Positions 10,272 through 19,424 of a DNA stretch of 64,000 bases are shown here, in pieces. Made by a program: the position numbers and the translations under genes. Each line of letters opens with the position of its first letter. The stretch's first letter is position 1. Below the pieces are notes generated by a model. That model was given only the letters and a program-made list of their open reading frames with translations, was not told the DNA's origin and did no database searches. This stretch comes from Spongiactinospora sp. TRM90649 (lineage in GTDB: Bacteria > Actinomycetota > Actinomycetes > Streptosporangiales > Streptosporangiaceae): assembly GCF_029382225.1 (NCBI RefSeq), contig NZ_JARLTC010000010.1, forward strand, positions 1-64,000, read 5' to 3'.

Positions 10272-11309
10272 ATGGCATTCTGGCGGATCCGCACCACGGT
10301 CGACGAGCGACCCGGACGGCTGGCCTCGCTCGCCGCAGCACTGGCCGGCAAGGGCGGCAACATCCTGGGGATGAGCGTCCACCCCGACGCCGACGGCACG
10401 GTGGACGAGTTCATGGCCGAGGTCCCGGCCTCGCCGCAGGCCGTGCGCGAGGCGCTGGAAGGCGCGGGCGGCCGGGGGATTCAGGTGATCCCGGCCACCG
10501 CGCACGAGCTGACCGACGAGCCGACCCGCGCCCTGCTGCTGGCGGCCAGGCTGCGCGGCACGCCCTGGCGGCTGCCCGAACTGCTGGCCGAGCTGCTGCG
10601 CGCCGACGACGGCCGGTGGGTCTACGGCACACCCTCGGGAGAGCCCGACCTGCCCGACCCGACGATGCTGTGGGTGCCCGTGGGGCCGCGGCGTGCCGTA
10701 CGGCTGCGCCGCGCCGGGCTGGCGTTCACGCTCACCGAGGCCGCGCGGGCCGCCGCCTTCGTGCGCCAGGCCCGCCCCACCGAGCCCGCTCCCGTGGACG
10801 GGCCGCTGCGCCTGGCCGACGGCAGCGAGGTGGTGGTGCGCCCGCTCACGCCGATCTACCGAGAGGCCGTCCGCGACCTGCACGAGCGCTGCTCGCCGGA
10901 GGCCCGCAGGTTCCGCTACTTCACCTCGCAGCCCGTGGTGCCGCCGAGTGTCTTCGACCGGCTCTGCGACCGGACCCGGGGCCACTCGGTGGTCGCCGCC
11001 CACGACGGCCGGGTGGTGGCGATCGCCTCCCTGACGTTCACGCCCGATCCCGGCATCGCGGAGGTCGCCTTCCTGGTGGAGGACCGCCGCCAGGGCCTGG
11101 GACTGGGCGGCGAACTGGCCCGCATGCTGGCCCGCGAGGCCCGTGACCTGGGGTTCGCCGAACTGCGCGCGACCCTGCTCTCGGACAACGTCCGCATGCG
11201 GCGGCTGCTCGTCTCGATGGGGGCCACGCTCAGCTACACCGAGGACCCGGGCGTGGTGGAGGGCCGCCTTCCCCTCGGCGTGATGGCGGCGGTCGCGGGG
11301 CTCGCCTAA
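10272..11309 (+). CDS. ACT domain-GNAT acetyltransferase fusion
   Basis: A 345-residue protein. Residues 1-75 look like an ACT ligand-binding domain (FWRIRTTVDERPGRLASLAAAL, NILGMSV split by a helix). A poorly conserved middle follows. From about residue 185 there is a GNAT fold with the acetyl-CoA loop (VEDRRQGLGLGGEL) and the DN.RM..L segment (SDNVRMRRLL). It probably acetylates an unknown substrate under amino-acid or other small-ligand control. The ATG at 10272 has GGAGGGAG eight bases upstream. It stands alone between rbpA and the convergent Clp-N gene. Confidence 0.8.
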   Translation: MAFWRIRTTVDERPGRLASLAAALAGKGGNILGMSVHPDADGTVDEFMAEVPASPQAVREALEGAGGRGIQVIPATAHELTDEPTRALLLAARLRGTPWRLPELLAELLRADDGRWVYGTPSGEPDLPDPTMLWVPVGPRRAVRLRRAGLAFTLTEAARAAAFVRQARPTEPAPVDGPLRLADGSEVVVRPLTPIYREAVRDLHERCSPEARRFRYFTSQPVVPPSVFDRLCDRTRGHSVVAAHDGRVVAIASLTFTPDPGIAEVAFLVEDRRQGLGLGGELARMLAREARDLGFAELRATLLSDNVRMRRLLVSMGATLSYTEDPGVVEGRLPLGVMAAVAGLA

Positions 11310-11329
11310 GGGGCTCTCGCCGGTACGGC

Positions 11330-11992
11330 CTAGCCGGCCGGGCGCGGGACGGGCGGTTCGCCGTCCGGTGGCCGCCGCTCGCCCGCAGGAGGCTCGCCCA
11401 GCGGGTCCGGCGGCACGCCCATGGCGTCGAGCCGCCGCTCGATCCGCTCCAGGCCGCGCTGCAGCCGGTCGATGCGCTGGATCAGGCTCGGCCCGCCGAG
11501 AACGGGCCCGCCCCCGGACGGCGCGGCCCCCGGCTCCTGCGCCCCGGCCTCGGCGGCGGAGTTGCGGATGACGTCGAGCGTGCGCTCCCTGTACGTCGGC
11601 AGGTCGGTGCCGCTCCTGGCCAGCACCTGGGCGCCGACGCCCTCGCCCTCGCGGATCAGGCCGAGCAGGATGTGGCCCGTGCCGATGTAGTTGTGACCCA
11701 GGGTGAGCGCCTCGCGAAGGGAGAGCTCCAGGACCTTCTTGGCCCTCGGCGTGAACGGGATGTGCGGCTCGCCCGCCGACTGCCCCCGGCCGACCAGCTC
11801 GACGACCTCGCGCCGGGTGCCCGCGAGGTCGAGCCCGGCCTCGCGCAGCACCTCCGAGGCCCGGCCGTCCTCCTCGCCGGCCAGGCCCAGCAGTATGTGC
11901 TCGGTGCCGATGTATCCGTGTGCCAAGCCTCTCGCCTCTTCCTGGGCGAGGACAACGACGCGGCGGGCGCGGTCGGAGAATCGCTCGAACAC
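11330..11992 (-). CDS. Clp N-terminal domain protein without ATPase
   Basis: A 220-residue protein with two Clp-N repeats (FERFSDRARRVVVLAQEEAR with GTEHILLGLAGE, then FTPRAKKVLELSLREAL with GTGHILLGLIRE). A Pro-rich tail with a short amphipathic segment (LIQRIDRLQRGLERIERRL) follows. The AAA+ modules of ClpC are absent. The N-domain normally binds substrates or adaptors, so this may be a regulator or decoy of ClpC; that is an inference. The GTG at 11992 has GGAGG upstream, which favours it over the longer ATG frame from 12043. Confidence 0.82.
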   Translation of the reverse strand: MFERFSDRARRVVVLAQEEARGLAHGYIGTEHILLGLAGEEDGRASEVLREAGLDLAGTRREVVELVGRGQSAGEPHIPFTPRAKKVLELSLREALTLGHNYIGTGHILLGLIREGEGVGAQVLARSGTDLPTYRERTLDVIRNSAAEAGAQEPGAAPSGGGPVLGGPSLIQRIDRLQRGLERIERRLDAMGVPPDPLGEPPAGERRPPDGEPPVPRPAG

Positions 11993-12107
11993 CGGGAGCC
12001 TCCAGCGGGCTGTGACAATCTTGTGACTTCCACTATGCGCCACAGGCGGGGGCGGCGGGGCGCGTCGGCGCTGGGGCGCGCGCGGGAATTCCGGGTACGT
12101 TCGCCAT

Positions 12108-12956
12108 GTGGACCTGGATGAGGCGGCGGAACGGCTCTACGGGCTCGACCCCGAGCGGTTCGTCGCCGAGCGCGATGCCCTGTCCCGGGAGGCCAGGGCG
12201 TCGGGCGACGCGGCGCTCGCCCGGAGCATCGGCGGGCTGCGACGGCCCACCGTCGCCGCGTGGGCGGTCAACCGGGCGGCCCGCGCCCACCCCGGCGAGT
12301 TCGCCGAGCTGTTCGAGCTGGGCGCCCGGCTGCGGGCGGCCTGGGCGGACCACGATCCCGACGAGATCGTCGACCTGACGCGGGCGCGGGGGCCGCTGAC
12401 CACGCGTTTGGCCCGCCTGGTCCGCGAATCGGCGCGGGAGGCGGGCCGTCCGCTGGCGGGGGGCGCGGCGGCCGAGGTGGAACAGACCCTCGACGCGGCC
12501 ACCGTGGACGAGCAGGCGGCCGAGCAGGTACGCCGGGGCCGCCTGAACCGCTCCCTGAGCTACACCGGCTTCACCCCGGCCCCGGCCCCGGCCGCCGAAA
12601 GGCCTCGCCCCCGCCGGAAACGGGCCGAGCCCACCCCGGCACCCCCGCCGCCCGACGACCGCCGCGCCGAACTGGAACAGGCACTCGCGGAAGCCGAACG
12701 CGCCGCCGACCAGGCCGCCCGCGACCACGCCGAATGGGCGGGCGAACTGGAGCAGTCCACCGAGGAGTACGAGCGCATGTCCGCCCGCGTGGAATCCCTC
12801 ACCCGCCAACTCGCCGAGGCCGAACAGAACCTCGCCGCCACCGCCCACCGCCGCGACGTAGCCGCTCGCGACGAGTCCCGCTCCCGCCACACCGCCCGAT
12901 CCACCCGCCACAAGGCAGAACAAGCCGCCCAAGCCCTGGCCGACCACCACCCCTGA
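12108..12956 (+). CDS. coiled-coil protein of unknown function
   Basis: A 282-residue soluble protein with two parts. The N-terminal helical region (to about 150) contains RPTVAAWAVNRAARAHP. After a Pro/Arg linker, a long heptad-rich coiled coil (about 185-280, Glu/Ala/Arg-rich) follows. A TANNNT element (TACGTT, 12096-12101) lies six bases before the GTG, so the mRNA is probably leaderless. I know similar actinobacterial hypotheticals but no function. It is divergent from the Clp-N gene. Confidence 0.72.
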   Translation: MDLDEAAERLYGLDPERFVAERDALSREARASGDAALARSIGGLRRPTVAAWAVNRAARAHPGEFAELFELGARLRAAWADHDPDEIVDLTRARGPLTTRLARLVRESAREAGRPLAGGAAAEVEQTLDAATVDEQAAEQVRRGRLNRSLSYTGFTPAPAPAAERPRPRRKRAEPTPAPPPPDDRRAELEQALAEAERAADQAARDHAEWAGELEQSTEEYERMSARVESLTRQLAEAEQNLAATAHRRDVAARDESRSRHTARSTRHKAEQAAQALADHHP

Positions 12957-13692
12957 GACGGCGGGAGGCAACACCAGGCGCCGAGATGGGCTCCGTGACG
13001 TATGCGAACATGCCGTCCTTCGCCGGTGTACGCCCGACGGGGGGAAACACCCCGCCGGCGACGAGGTGGGCCCCGCGGTGCTCTGGCGAGCGGATGTGTC
13101 CACTGCGGGGATGCGGCGGCAATAGGTCGCACGTTTGCGCAGATCACGGTGCTCAGCCCAGGCCCGCCCAGTAGAGCCACCATTCCTGAGGCGCAGGCTT
13201 ACGGTGCTTTGCCGTGGCCGTCCATGTGCCTGCGACGGCGAGGCGGAGACCGATGAGCGGCCCTGGGGTCCGTCCAGCGCCGTAGAGGCACCAAGTCCGA
13301 GCAGTCTCGGCACCTGCCCCAGCAGAGTCACCGTTGTTTGAACCATGTCGCCGGGTGGGGCCGGACGGTGTTCCGGCGCGCTGTCGGCGCCCGTGGCCTT
13401 CGGCCGAGGGGGGCGCGTCGCCGTGGCCGTCCGCGTGGCGGGCATCGCTGGTGCGCTGGTGGCAGCGAGGCGGAGGGCGGCGGCGACCCCTGTCGGCGTG
13501 ACAGGGCACCGCGTGGACGGGGGTCGCGTCCGGCGGACGTACGCCGACCGGGTGTGACCGCCGTGGTCTGTGGCCGTCCGTCGTCCCGTCCCTAGAGGGG
13601 GGAGGGCCGCGTGGGGTGGGTGGGGTTGAGAGACTGCGGGGCATTGTTTGGTGAATGCGGCCTTTGGGTCGGTTCAAGGAGAGGGAGAATTT
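12957..13692. other. 736 bases without a recognisable gene
   Basis: No frame on either strand has a plausible start, ribosome site and codon bias. The third-position GC pattern of the neighbours is lost, notably around 13100-13350. On the minus strand short stretches look protein-like in two different frames, which could be a frameshifted gene remnant, but I cannot name a family. GC-rich near-palindromes occur at 13038-13054. It marks the left edge of the accessory island. Confidence 0.5.
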
Positions 13693-14622
13693 GTGCTCAT
13701 CGCCTTTGCCGGGCTTGCTACCAGTCATCCGTTCACTGATGCGCGGTCGCTCGCGTCTCGGGCCGAGTTCGTGGTTTGGGAGGAGGATCGGGAGAGGCTG
13801 GACCGGTTCGTCGCGGAGCATCCGGGGGTGCGGGTGGTGGGCGGGCCGGGGGAGTTGCTCGACACGCGGCCGGATGGGGTGGTGCTGACCGTTCCGACGC
13901 CCGGTCTGGCCGCGGTGCTGGGGCAGGTGGTCCAGGCGGGGCCGCCGTGTTTCGTGAACAAGCCCGCCGCCGCGACTCGGGCGCAGCTCGACGCGCTGGA
14001 CGCGGTGGCCGCCCCCGCCGCCGGGCGGATCTTGAGCACGTCGGTGCTGCGGTTCGCGCCCGCGTTCGCCGAGGCCGCGGACGGGCTGGCGGAGCGGGCC
14101 GCGCGGGGTGAGGTGCACGCGGTCCGCGCGACCGTAAGGCACGACGTCGGCCTGTGGGCCACCGGGTACAACCCGTGGCAGGACGATCCGGCCGAGGGCG
14201 GCGGCACGCTGGTCACGATGGGGATCCACGGTGTGGAACTGCTGGTGGCGCTGCTCGGCCCCGACGTACGGCTGGCCGGGGCCGCCCGCGCCACCCGCGC
14301 GCACCACGGCCTGCGCTCCGAGGACACCGGCGTGCTGGCCCTGCGCTGGGACAGCGGGATCACCGGGACGGTGGAGGTCCTGGGCGTGTCGGAGGTGGAG
14401 TCCTACACGGTCGCCGCCCACACCGCCCGCTCGACGGAGACGATCGCGATCGAAGGCGGAGCGGACACACTGGACGGCCTCGGCTACCGGGGGACGATCG
14501 ACGCGTTCCTCGCCATGGTCGGCGGGGCCCCCAGCCCGGTCCCGTGGGAGCAGACCAGGGCGATCCTGGCCGTGCTGGCCGCCGCCCGTGAGGCGGCCCC
14601 GCCGCTCCAGCCGGGAGGCTGA
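13693..14622 (+). CDS. Gfo/Idh/MocA-family oxidoreductase
   Basis: A 309-residue NAD(P)-dependent oxidoreductase of the glucose-fructose oxidoreductase / inositol dehydrogenase type. The Rossmann start is IAFAGLATSHPF, with a reduced glycine motif. The FVNKPAA segment corresponds to the family's EKP motif with N for E, and the substrate domain contains GGGTLVTMGIHGVELL. It probably oxidises a sugar or cyclitol hydroxyl; the substrate is unknown. The GTG at 13693 has GAGGGAG five bases upstream; earlier frame residues look non-coding. It is the first gene of the island and has no copy of the island operator directly upstream. Confidence 0.82.
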   Translation: MLIAFAGLATSHPFTDARSLASRAEFVVWEEDRERLDRFVAEHPGVRVVGGPGELLDTRPDGVVLTVPTPGLAAVLGQVVQAGPPCFVNKPAAATRAQLDALDAVAAPAAGRILSTSVLRFAPAFAEAADGLAERAARGEVHAVRATVRHDVGLWATGYNPWQDDPAEGGGTLVTMGIHGVELLVALLGPDVRLAGAARATRAHHGLRSEDTGVLALRWDSGITGTVEVLGVSEVESYTVAAHTARSTETIAIEGGADTLDGLGYRGTIDAFLAMVGGAPSPVPWEQTRAILAVLAAAREAAPPLQPGG

Positions 14623-14647
14623 TCCCGCGCCTCCAGGGCCGCCTGTA

Positions 14648-14688
14648 TTGACAGGTGAACCCTCGCAAAGTTACGGTCTGGACCGTAA
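14648..14688 (+). promoter_or_regulatory. promoter and island operator A before the SDR/aldolase operon
   Basis: TTGACA at 14648-14653 is 18 bases from TACGGT at 14672-14677. The 18-bp inverted repeat TTACGGTCTGGACCGTAA (14671-14688) has perfect 8-base arms and covers the -10, as expected for a repressor site. It is the best-formed copy of the motif found throughout the island. Confidence 0.7.
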
Positions 14689-14707
14689 ATAACGGCAAGG
14701 AGGCAGG

Positions 14708-15715
14708 GTGCGGACCGTAGCGGAACTAGAGGAACGGCTGGCGCTGCCGAGCGCCGGGCTCGCCGAGGACCTCGGCGGCCTCGACGGCGACCTCATGATC
14801 CTGGGGGCGGGCGGCAAGCTCGGCCCCAGCCTGGTGCGCCTGGCGCTCAACGCCGTCCAGGGCTCCCGGCGGGTGATCGCGGTCTCCCGCTTCTCCGAGT
14901 CCGGCCTGGCCGACTCGCTGCAGGAGGCCGGGGCCACCGTGGTCCGCGCCGACGTCGCCGACGAGCGCGCCCTGGCCGGGCTGCCCGACGCCGCCAACGT
15001 GGTGTTCCTGGTCGGCGCCAAGTTCGGCACGCAGGGCCGCGAGCACACCACCTGGTTCACCAACACCTACCTGCCGGGGCGCGTGGCCGAGCGGTTCCGG
15101 GGCGCCAGGATCGCCGCGCTGTCCACCGGCAACGTCTACCCGCTGGTGCCGGTCACCAGCGGCGGCAGCACCGAGGACTCGCCGGCCGCGCCGGTGGGCG
15201 AGTACGCGATGAGCTGTCTGGGCCGCGAGCGCGTCATGGCGCACTTCGCCGAGACGCACGGCACCCCGCTGGCGCTGATCCGCCTCAACTACGCCGTCGA
15301 GATGCGCTACGGCGTGCTGGTGGACCTGGCGCAGCGGATCCTCGCGGGCGAGCCGGTGGACCTGGCCACCGGCCAGGTGAACGTGGTCTGGCAGGGCTAC
15401 GCCAACGAGGTGACGCTGCGCGCGCTGCGGCTGGCCGACGTCCCGCCGTACGTGCTCAACGTCACCGGCCCGGAGCTGATCTCGGTACGGCAGGCCGCTC
15501 AGGCCCTCGGCGCGGCCCTTGGCAAGGAGCCCGTGTTCACCGGCCAGGAGGCCCCCACGGCACTGCTCTCCAACGCCTCCCGCTGTCACCGCCTGTTCGG
15601 CTACCCCGCGCTGACGCCCGCCGAGCTGATCGAGCACACCGCGCGCTGGGTCGCCGGCGGCGGGCCGCTGCTGGGCAAGCCCACCAAGTTCGAACGCCGC
15701 GACGGCCGGTTCTGA
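14708..15715 (+). CDS. NAD-dependent epimerase/dehydratase (extended SDR)
   Basis: A 335-residue extended short-chain dehydrogenase. The dinucleotide motif (LMILGAGGKLGPS) starts only after about 30 residues. The usual active-site region is altered: STGNVYPLVP is present, and EYAMSCLGRERVMAHF occupies the YxxxK position with Tyr but without an evident Lys at +4. It may therefore be a modified epimerase. The GTG has AAGGAGG upstream. It is cotranscribed with the next gene from operator A. Confidence 0.78.
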   Translation: MRTVAELEERLALPSAGLAEDLGGLDGDLMILGAGGKLGPSLVRLALNAVQGSRRVIAVSRFSESGLADSLQEAGATVVRADVADERALAGLPDAANVVFLVGAKFGTQGREHTTWFTNTYLPGRVAERFRGARIAALSTGNVYPLVPVTSGGSTEDSPAAPVGEYAMSCLGRERVMAHFAETHGTPLALIRLNYAVEMRYGVLVDLAQRILAGEPVDLATGQVNVVWQGYANEVTLRALRLADVPPYVLNVTGPELISVRQAAQALGAALGKEPVFTGQEAPTALLSNASRCHRLFGYPALTPAELIEHTARWVAGGGPLLGKPTKFERRDGRF

Positions 15716-15780
15716 CCGGCCGCCCGTCCATGCGACACGACGGCACAACGACAGCATCACGACAAGGAAGGGAACACGAC

Positions 15781-16848
15781 GTGCTGAGCACGGCACCCGA
15801 GGCGACGATCCCGGTGCGCGACCTGTTCCGGCGCGGACTGGTGATTCCGGCGCACCCGCTGGCCCTCACCGCCGAACGGCGGCTGGACGAGCGGCGGCAG
15901 CGGGCGCTGACCCGCTACTACATCGACGCGGGCGCGGGCGGCCTGGCGGTGGGCGTGCACACCACGCAGTTCGCCATCCACGGCACCGCGCTGCTGGCGC
16001 CGGTCCTGGAACTGGCCGCCGAGACCGCGCGCGGCCACGACCGGGAGCGCGGCCGGGAGGTGGTGCTCGTCGCGGGCGCCACCGGCGACACCGCGCGGGC
16101 CGTGGCCGAGGCGGAGCTGGCCGCCTCGCTGGGCTACCACATGGTGCTGCTCAGCCCGCACCCCGAGCTGGACGAGGACGCGCTGATCGACCGGGCCCGC
16201 GCGGTCGGCGAGGTGCTGCCGGTGATCGGCTTCTACCTGCAGCCCGCGGTCGGTGGGCGCGTGCTCTCCCGCGACTTCTGGACCCGGCTGGCCGCGATCG
16301 AGTCGGTGATCGGCATCAAGGTCGCCCCCTTCGACCGCTACCGCACGCTCGACGTGCTGCACGGGGTCTGCCGCGCCGGACGGGAGGCCGACCTGGCCCT
16401 CTACACCGGCAACGACGACCACATCCTGGCCGACCTGATCACCCCGCACCGGGTGGTCGTGGACGGCCGCGAGGTCGAGGTGGAGTTCGTCGGCGGCCTG
16501 CTCGGCCAGTGGGCGGTGTGGGTCCGCCGCGCGGTGGAGCTGCTGGAGGAGGCGGGCCGGGCCCGCTCGGGCGACGACGTGGCCGCGCGCCGGCTGCTGA
16601 CCCTCGATGGTCACCTCACCGACGCCAACGCCGCCATCTTCGACGCCCGGCACGGCTTCCACGGGTGCATCCCGGGGATCCACGAGGTGCTGCGCCGTCA
16701 GGGCCTGCTGGCCGGGCGGTGGTGCCTGGACCCGGAGGAGGAGCTGTCGCCCGGCCAGCTCGCCGAGATCGACCGGATCTGGGCGGCGTACCCCTGGCTG
16801 CGCGACGACGAGTTCGTCGCCGAGGGCCTTTCCCGGTGGCTCTGCTAG
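15781..16848 (+). CDS. dihydrodipicolinate synthase-family lyase
   Basis: A 355-residue (beta/alpha)8 protein of the DHDPS/N-acetylneuraminate lyase class, longer than the usual 290-300. The Schiff-base Lys is in VIGIKVAPFDRY and the Tyr in VIGFYLQPA. Family members cleave or form 2-keto acids by aldol chemistry; the substrate here is unknown. The GTG at 15781 has AAGGAAGG upstream. The stop codon overlaps that of the convergent regulator gene (CTAG at 16845-16848). Confidence 0.82.
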   Translation: MLSTAPEATIPVRDLFRRGLVIPAHPLALTAERRLDERRQRALTRYYIDAGAGGLAVGVHTTQFAIHGTALLAPVLELAAETARGHDRERGREVVLVAGATGDTARAVAEAELAASLGYHMVLLSPHPELDEDALIDRARAVGEVLPVIGFYLQPAVGGRVLSRDFWTRLAAIESVIGIKVAPFDRYRTLDVLHGVCRAGREADLALYTGNDDHILADLITPHRVVVDGREVEVEFVGGLLGQWAVWVRRAVELLEEAGRARSGDDVAARRLLTLDGHLTDANAAIFDARHGFHGCIPGIHEVLRRQGLLAGRWCLDPEEELSPGQLAEIDRIWAAYPWLRDDEFVAEGLSRWLC

Positions 16849-18050
16849 AGCGTCAGCCGGTACAGCGTGAGCGGGCGCCCGCTGGACCCGCTGGTCAGGT
16901 TGCCGGTGCGTTCGGCGAGCCCGGCCAGCTCCAGCCGGTGCAGCATCCGGCGGGCGGTGCGCTGCTGGACGGCCAGCCGGTCGGCGATCTCCCGCGTGGT
17001 CAGCGGCTTGCCCCCGGCCGCCGTCCGCGCGTCGATGAGCTTCTCCAGGGTCGGCACGGAAAGGCCCACCCGGCGCGCGATCACGGTGAGGTTCTGCTCC
17101 CTGGGGGCCGTCGCCGACACCGACTCCAGCACGATGTCGGTGTCGGCGCGCAGCGACAGCACGGCCGCGATCTCGCCGATGCGCCGCGCTCTGGCCAGCG
17201 CCCTGCGTGCCAGGCTCTCCGCCTCCGCCGCGCTGCGCCCGAGCCCGAAGCCGACCCGCACGACCGCGTTGTGCACCGCCAGGCGGGAGAGCATGGGCAG
17301 GCCGGAGAAGCCGCCGGTTGCGTCGTGCAGCGGCCCGCGGGTGGTGACCAGCAGGTGGGTGCCGCCGCGGAAGGCGGCCAGCGTGCCGCCGAGCGCGGTG
17401 GCCTCGCGCAGCAGGCCCTCGTCGCTCTCCACCTCGATCAGCCCGAGTGCGATCTGCGCGTCCTCCTGGGCCTGGCCCTCGGCGGTCAGCAGCAACTGGC
17501 GCAGCGCCACCCGCACCGAGTGCGGCGAGGGGGCCAGGCGCAGCACGTGCATGTCGCCGCGCAGCGCCTCGTGGACGGAGCTGAGGCAGGTGACGGCGGC
17601 GTGCGCGGGCCCGCGCCGGTGGAAGGCGATCGCCTTGTCGGAGGTCATGCCCGGGCGGTAGGGGAGCGTGCGCAGCCCCTCGACCGGCAGCCCGGCCTCG
17701 GTGAAGGTGGCCGCCACGTCGGCGGGGGAGAGGGTGTCGATCGACAGCCTGGTGACGTCCTGGCCCTCGCGCTGCAGCCGCACCAGCGCGCTGAGCAGCG
17801 TGGAGCCGGTGTAGTCGACGAACGCGGCGGGCCGGGTCAGCGCCTCGGCGTCGCGGGTCAGCATGTACGGCACGATGCCGGTGAACAGCCAGCCCTCCAC
17901 CGCCGAGGAGTGGGCCTCCACGATCGAGGTGGCCTGCGACTCGTGGTCGTAGTCGAGTCGCAGCGCCGAGGTGCCCGGCTGTTCCTCGCAGGTGGCCGCG
18001 ACATGGTCGACCAGGTCGTGCGGCCCGACCACACCGATGACGATACCCAC
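16845..18050 (-). CDS. island transcription regulator with C-terminal helix-turn-helix
   Basis: A 401-residue protein. The N-terminal part starts [13 protein letters not shown] and looks like a Rossmann-type ligand domain. The middle (about 245-310) has [14 protein letters not shown] and resembles a nucleotide-cyclase-like or GTP-cyclohydrolase-like fold. The end carries two helix-turn-helix-like stretches ([18 protein letters not shown] and [20 protein letters not shown]). I recognise the architecture as a transcription regulator but not a named family. The GTG start has GGGAGG upstream. Its own promoter region contains operator B, so it probably controls itself and the other island operons. 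Confidence 0.72.
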   Translation of the reverse strand: MGIVIGVVGPHDLVDHVAATCEEQPGTSALRLDYDHESQATSIVEAHSSAVEGWLFTGIVPYMLTRDAEALTRPAAFVDYTGSTLLSALVRLQREGQDVTRLSIDTLSPADVAATFTEAGLPVEGLRTLPYRPGMTSDKAIAFHRRGPAHAAVTCLSSVHEALRGDMHVLRLAPSPHSVRVALRQLLLTAEGQAQEDAQIALGLIEVESDEGLLREATALGGTLAAFRGGTHLLVTTRGPLHDATGGFSGLPMLSRLAVHNAVVRVGFGLGRSAAEAESLARRALARARRIGEIAAVLSLRADTDIVLESVSATAPREQNLTVIARRVGLSVPTLEKLIDARTAAGGKPLTTREIADRLAVQQRTARRMLHRLELAGLAERTGNLTSGSSGRPLTLYRLTL

Positions 18051-18072
18051 CCGCGCCTCCCATGGCTGTCCA

Positions 18073-18090
18073 TTACGGTCAAGACCGCAA
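18073..18090. promoter_or_regulatory. island operator B, between regulator and aminotransferase
   Basis: TTACGGTCAAGACCGCAA is an 18-bp inverted repeat with one mismatch, centred in the divergent gap. On the minus strand a TAGAAT -10-like element (18095-18090) overlaps its edge. Binding here could govern both directions. Confidence 0.65.
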
Positions 18091-18111
18091 TTCTATCTTG
18101 CGAGGTACTCG

Positions 18112-19305
18112 TTGGTCCTCAAGTTCCCCACCATGACCGAGCCGGACGGGCGCACCCTCGGGGACGAGGAGGTGGCCGCGGCTCAGCGGGTGATCCGGTC
18201 GGGCATGCTGAACTCCGTCTGGGGCACCGAGGCGCGGGCGCTGGAACGCGCGATGTCGGAGCTGTACGGCTCCGGTCACGCGATCGCCTGCAGCTCCGGC
18301 ACGGCGGCGCTCCACCTCGCGGTGGTCGCGGCCGCGCCGGACCCCGGAGACGAGGTCATCACGACACCGATCACGGACTTCGGGACCGTGGCCCCCATCT
18401 TGGCGCAGAACGCGGTTCCTGTCTTCGCCGACGTGGACCCTTCCGACGGCAATCTTGATCCGGCGGCCGTCGCCCGGCTGATCGGGCCCAGGACCAGGGC
18501 GATCCTGGCGGTCCACCTGTTCGGGGCGTCCGCCCGGATCGCCGAACTGCGCGCGCTCGCCGCCGACCGCGGCCTGGCGCTGATCGAGGACTGCGCCCAG
18601 GCGTGGCTGACCACCACGCCCGGCGGGGAGCCGGTCGGCCGTAACGGCCTGGTGGGCTGTTTCAGCCTCCAGCAGTGGAAGCACATCACCTGCGGCGACG
18701 GCGGGCTGGTGATCACCGACGACGACGAGGCGGCCCGGCGGATGCGCCTGTTCGCCGACAAGGGCTGGGACCGCGCGGCGGGCCGTTCGCACGTCGGCCT
18801 CGGGCTGAACTACCGGATGACCGAGCTGTCCGCGGCGGTGGCCGGGGCGCAGCTCGCCAAGCTGCCCGGCGTGGTCGCCGCCCGCCGTCGCACCGCGGAG
18901 GCGCTGGTGGAGGCCCTGCGGGGACTGCCGGGGGTGGTGCTGCCGAGGGTCACCGGCCACGCGTGGTGGCTGTTCCCGCTGATCCTGCCCGGTGGCGGGG
19001 CGCCCGCCCTGGCCGCGCGGCTGCGGGAGGCCGGGATTCCGGCCACCGCGGGCTATCTGGAGCAGCCGCTGAACCATGCCCCGGTGTGGGACGGCCCGCT
19101 GTACGGCACGTCGCGCTATCCCCTCACCGGGACCGGCTCGCCCGGCGACGCCTCCTGCCCCCACGCCGAGCGCCTGGTCTCCGACACGCTGCTGGTCGTC
19201 AACTGGAACGAGAACTACACCGACGAACACGTCAAGGCCGTCGCCGGGGCGCTGACCGACGCCCTGTCCGACGCCCAGCCCGGCGAGCGGGGACCGATAG
19301 CGTGA
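18112..19305 (+). CDS. DegT/DnrJ/EryC1-family aminotransferase
   Basis: A 397-residue PLP-dependent aminotransferase of the sugar-aminotransferase class. Seen: the cofactor-binding SSGTAALHLA, VDPSDGNLDP, the Asp in LIEDCAQAW, and the PLP Lys in QQWKHITCGDGG. Family members transaminate keto-sugars or keto-cyclitols. The TTG at 18112 was chosen because GAGG lies six bases upstream and the next residues fit the family; ATG 18133 lacks a ribosome site. It is transcribed away from the regulator. Confidence 0.83.
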   Translation: MVLKFPTMTEPDGRTLGDEEVAAAQRVIRSGMLNSVWGTEARALERAMSELYGSGHAIACSSGTAALHLAVVAAAPDPGDEVITTPITDFGTVAPILAQNAVPVFADVDPSDGNLDPAAVARLIGPRTRAILAVHLFGASARIAELRALAADRGLALIEDCAQAWLTTTPGGEPVGRNGLVGCFSLQQWKHITCGDGGLVITDDDEAARRMRLFADKGWDRAAGRSHVGLGLNYRMTELSAAVAGAQLAKLPGVVAARRRTAEALVEALRGLPGVVLPRVTGHAWWLFPLILPGGGAPALAARLREAGIPATAGYLEQPLNHAPVWDGPLYGTSRYPLTGTGSPGDASCPHAERLVSDTLLVVNWNENYTDEHVKAVAGALTDALSDAQPGERGPIA

Positions 19306-19354
19306 CCGGCGACCGGTTTCGGGCCGAGCCGTAGTCACGTTCATGTCTCAGCCA

Positions 19355-19400
19355 TTGACCCGCCATCTACCCGCTCACTAGTTTTCGGTCAGGACCGGTA
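19355..19400 (+). promoter_or_regulatory. promoter and island operator C before the ABC importer
   Basis: TTGACC at 19355-19360 is 18 bases from TAGTTT at 19379-19384. The inverted repeat TTTCGGTCAGGACCGGTA at 19383-19400 begins at the fifth base of the -10 and covers the start of transcription. Confidence 0.68.
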
Positions 19401-19424
19401 TTAAGGTAAGAAAGGAAGGCGCCG

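Noticed and set aside
13153..13445. Transposase remnant in the gene-free stretch
   Set aside because: No inverted repeats, target duplications or recognisable transposase motif; listed only as possible degenerate coding.
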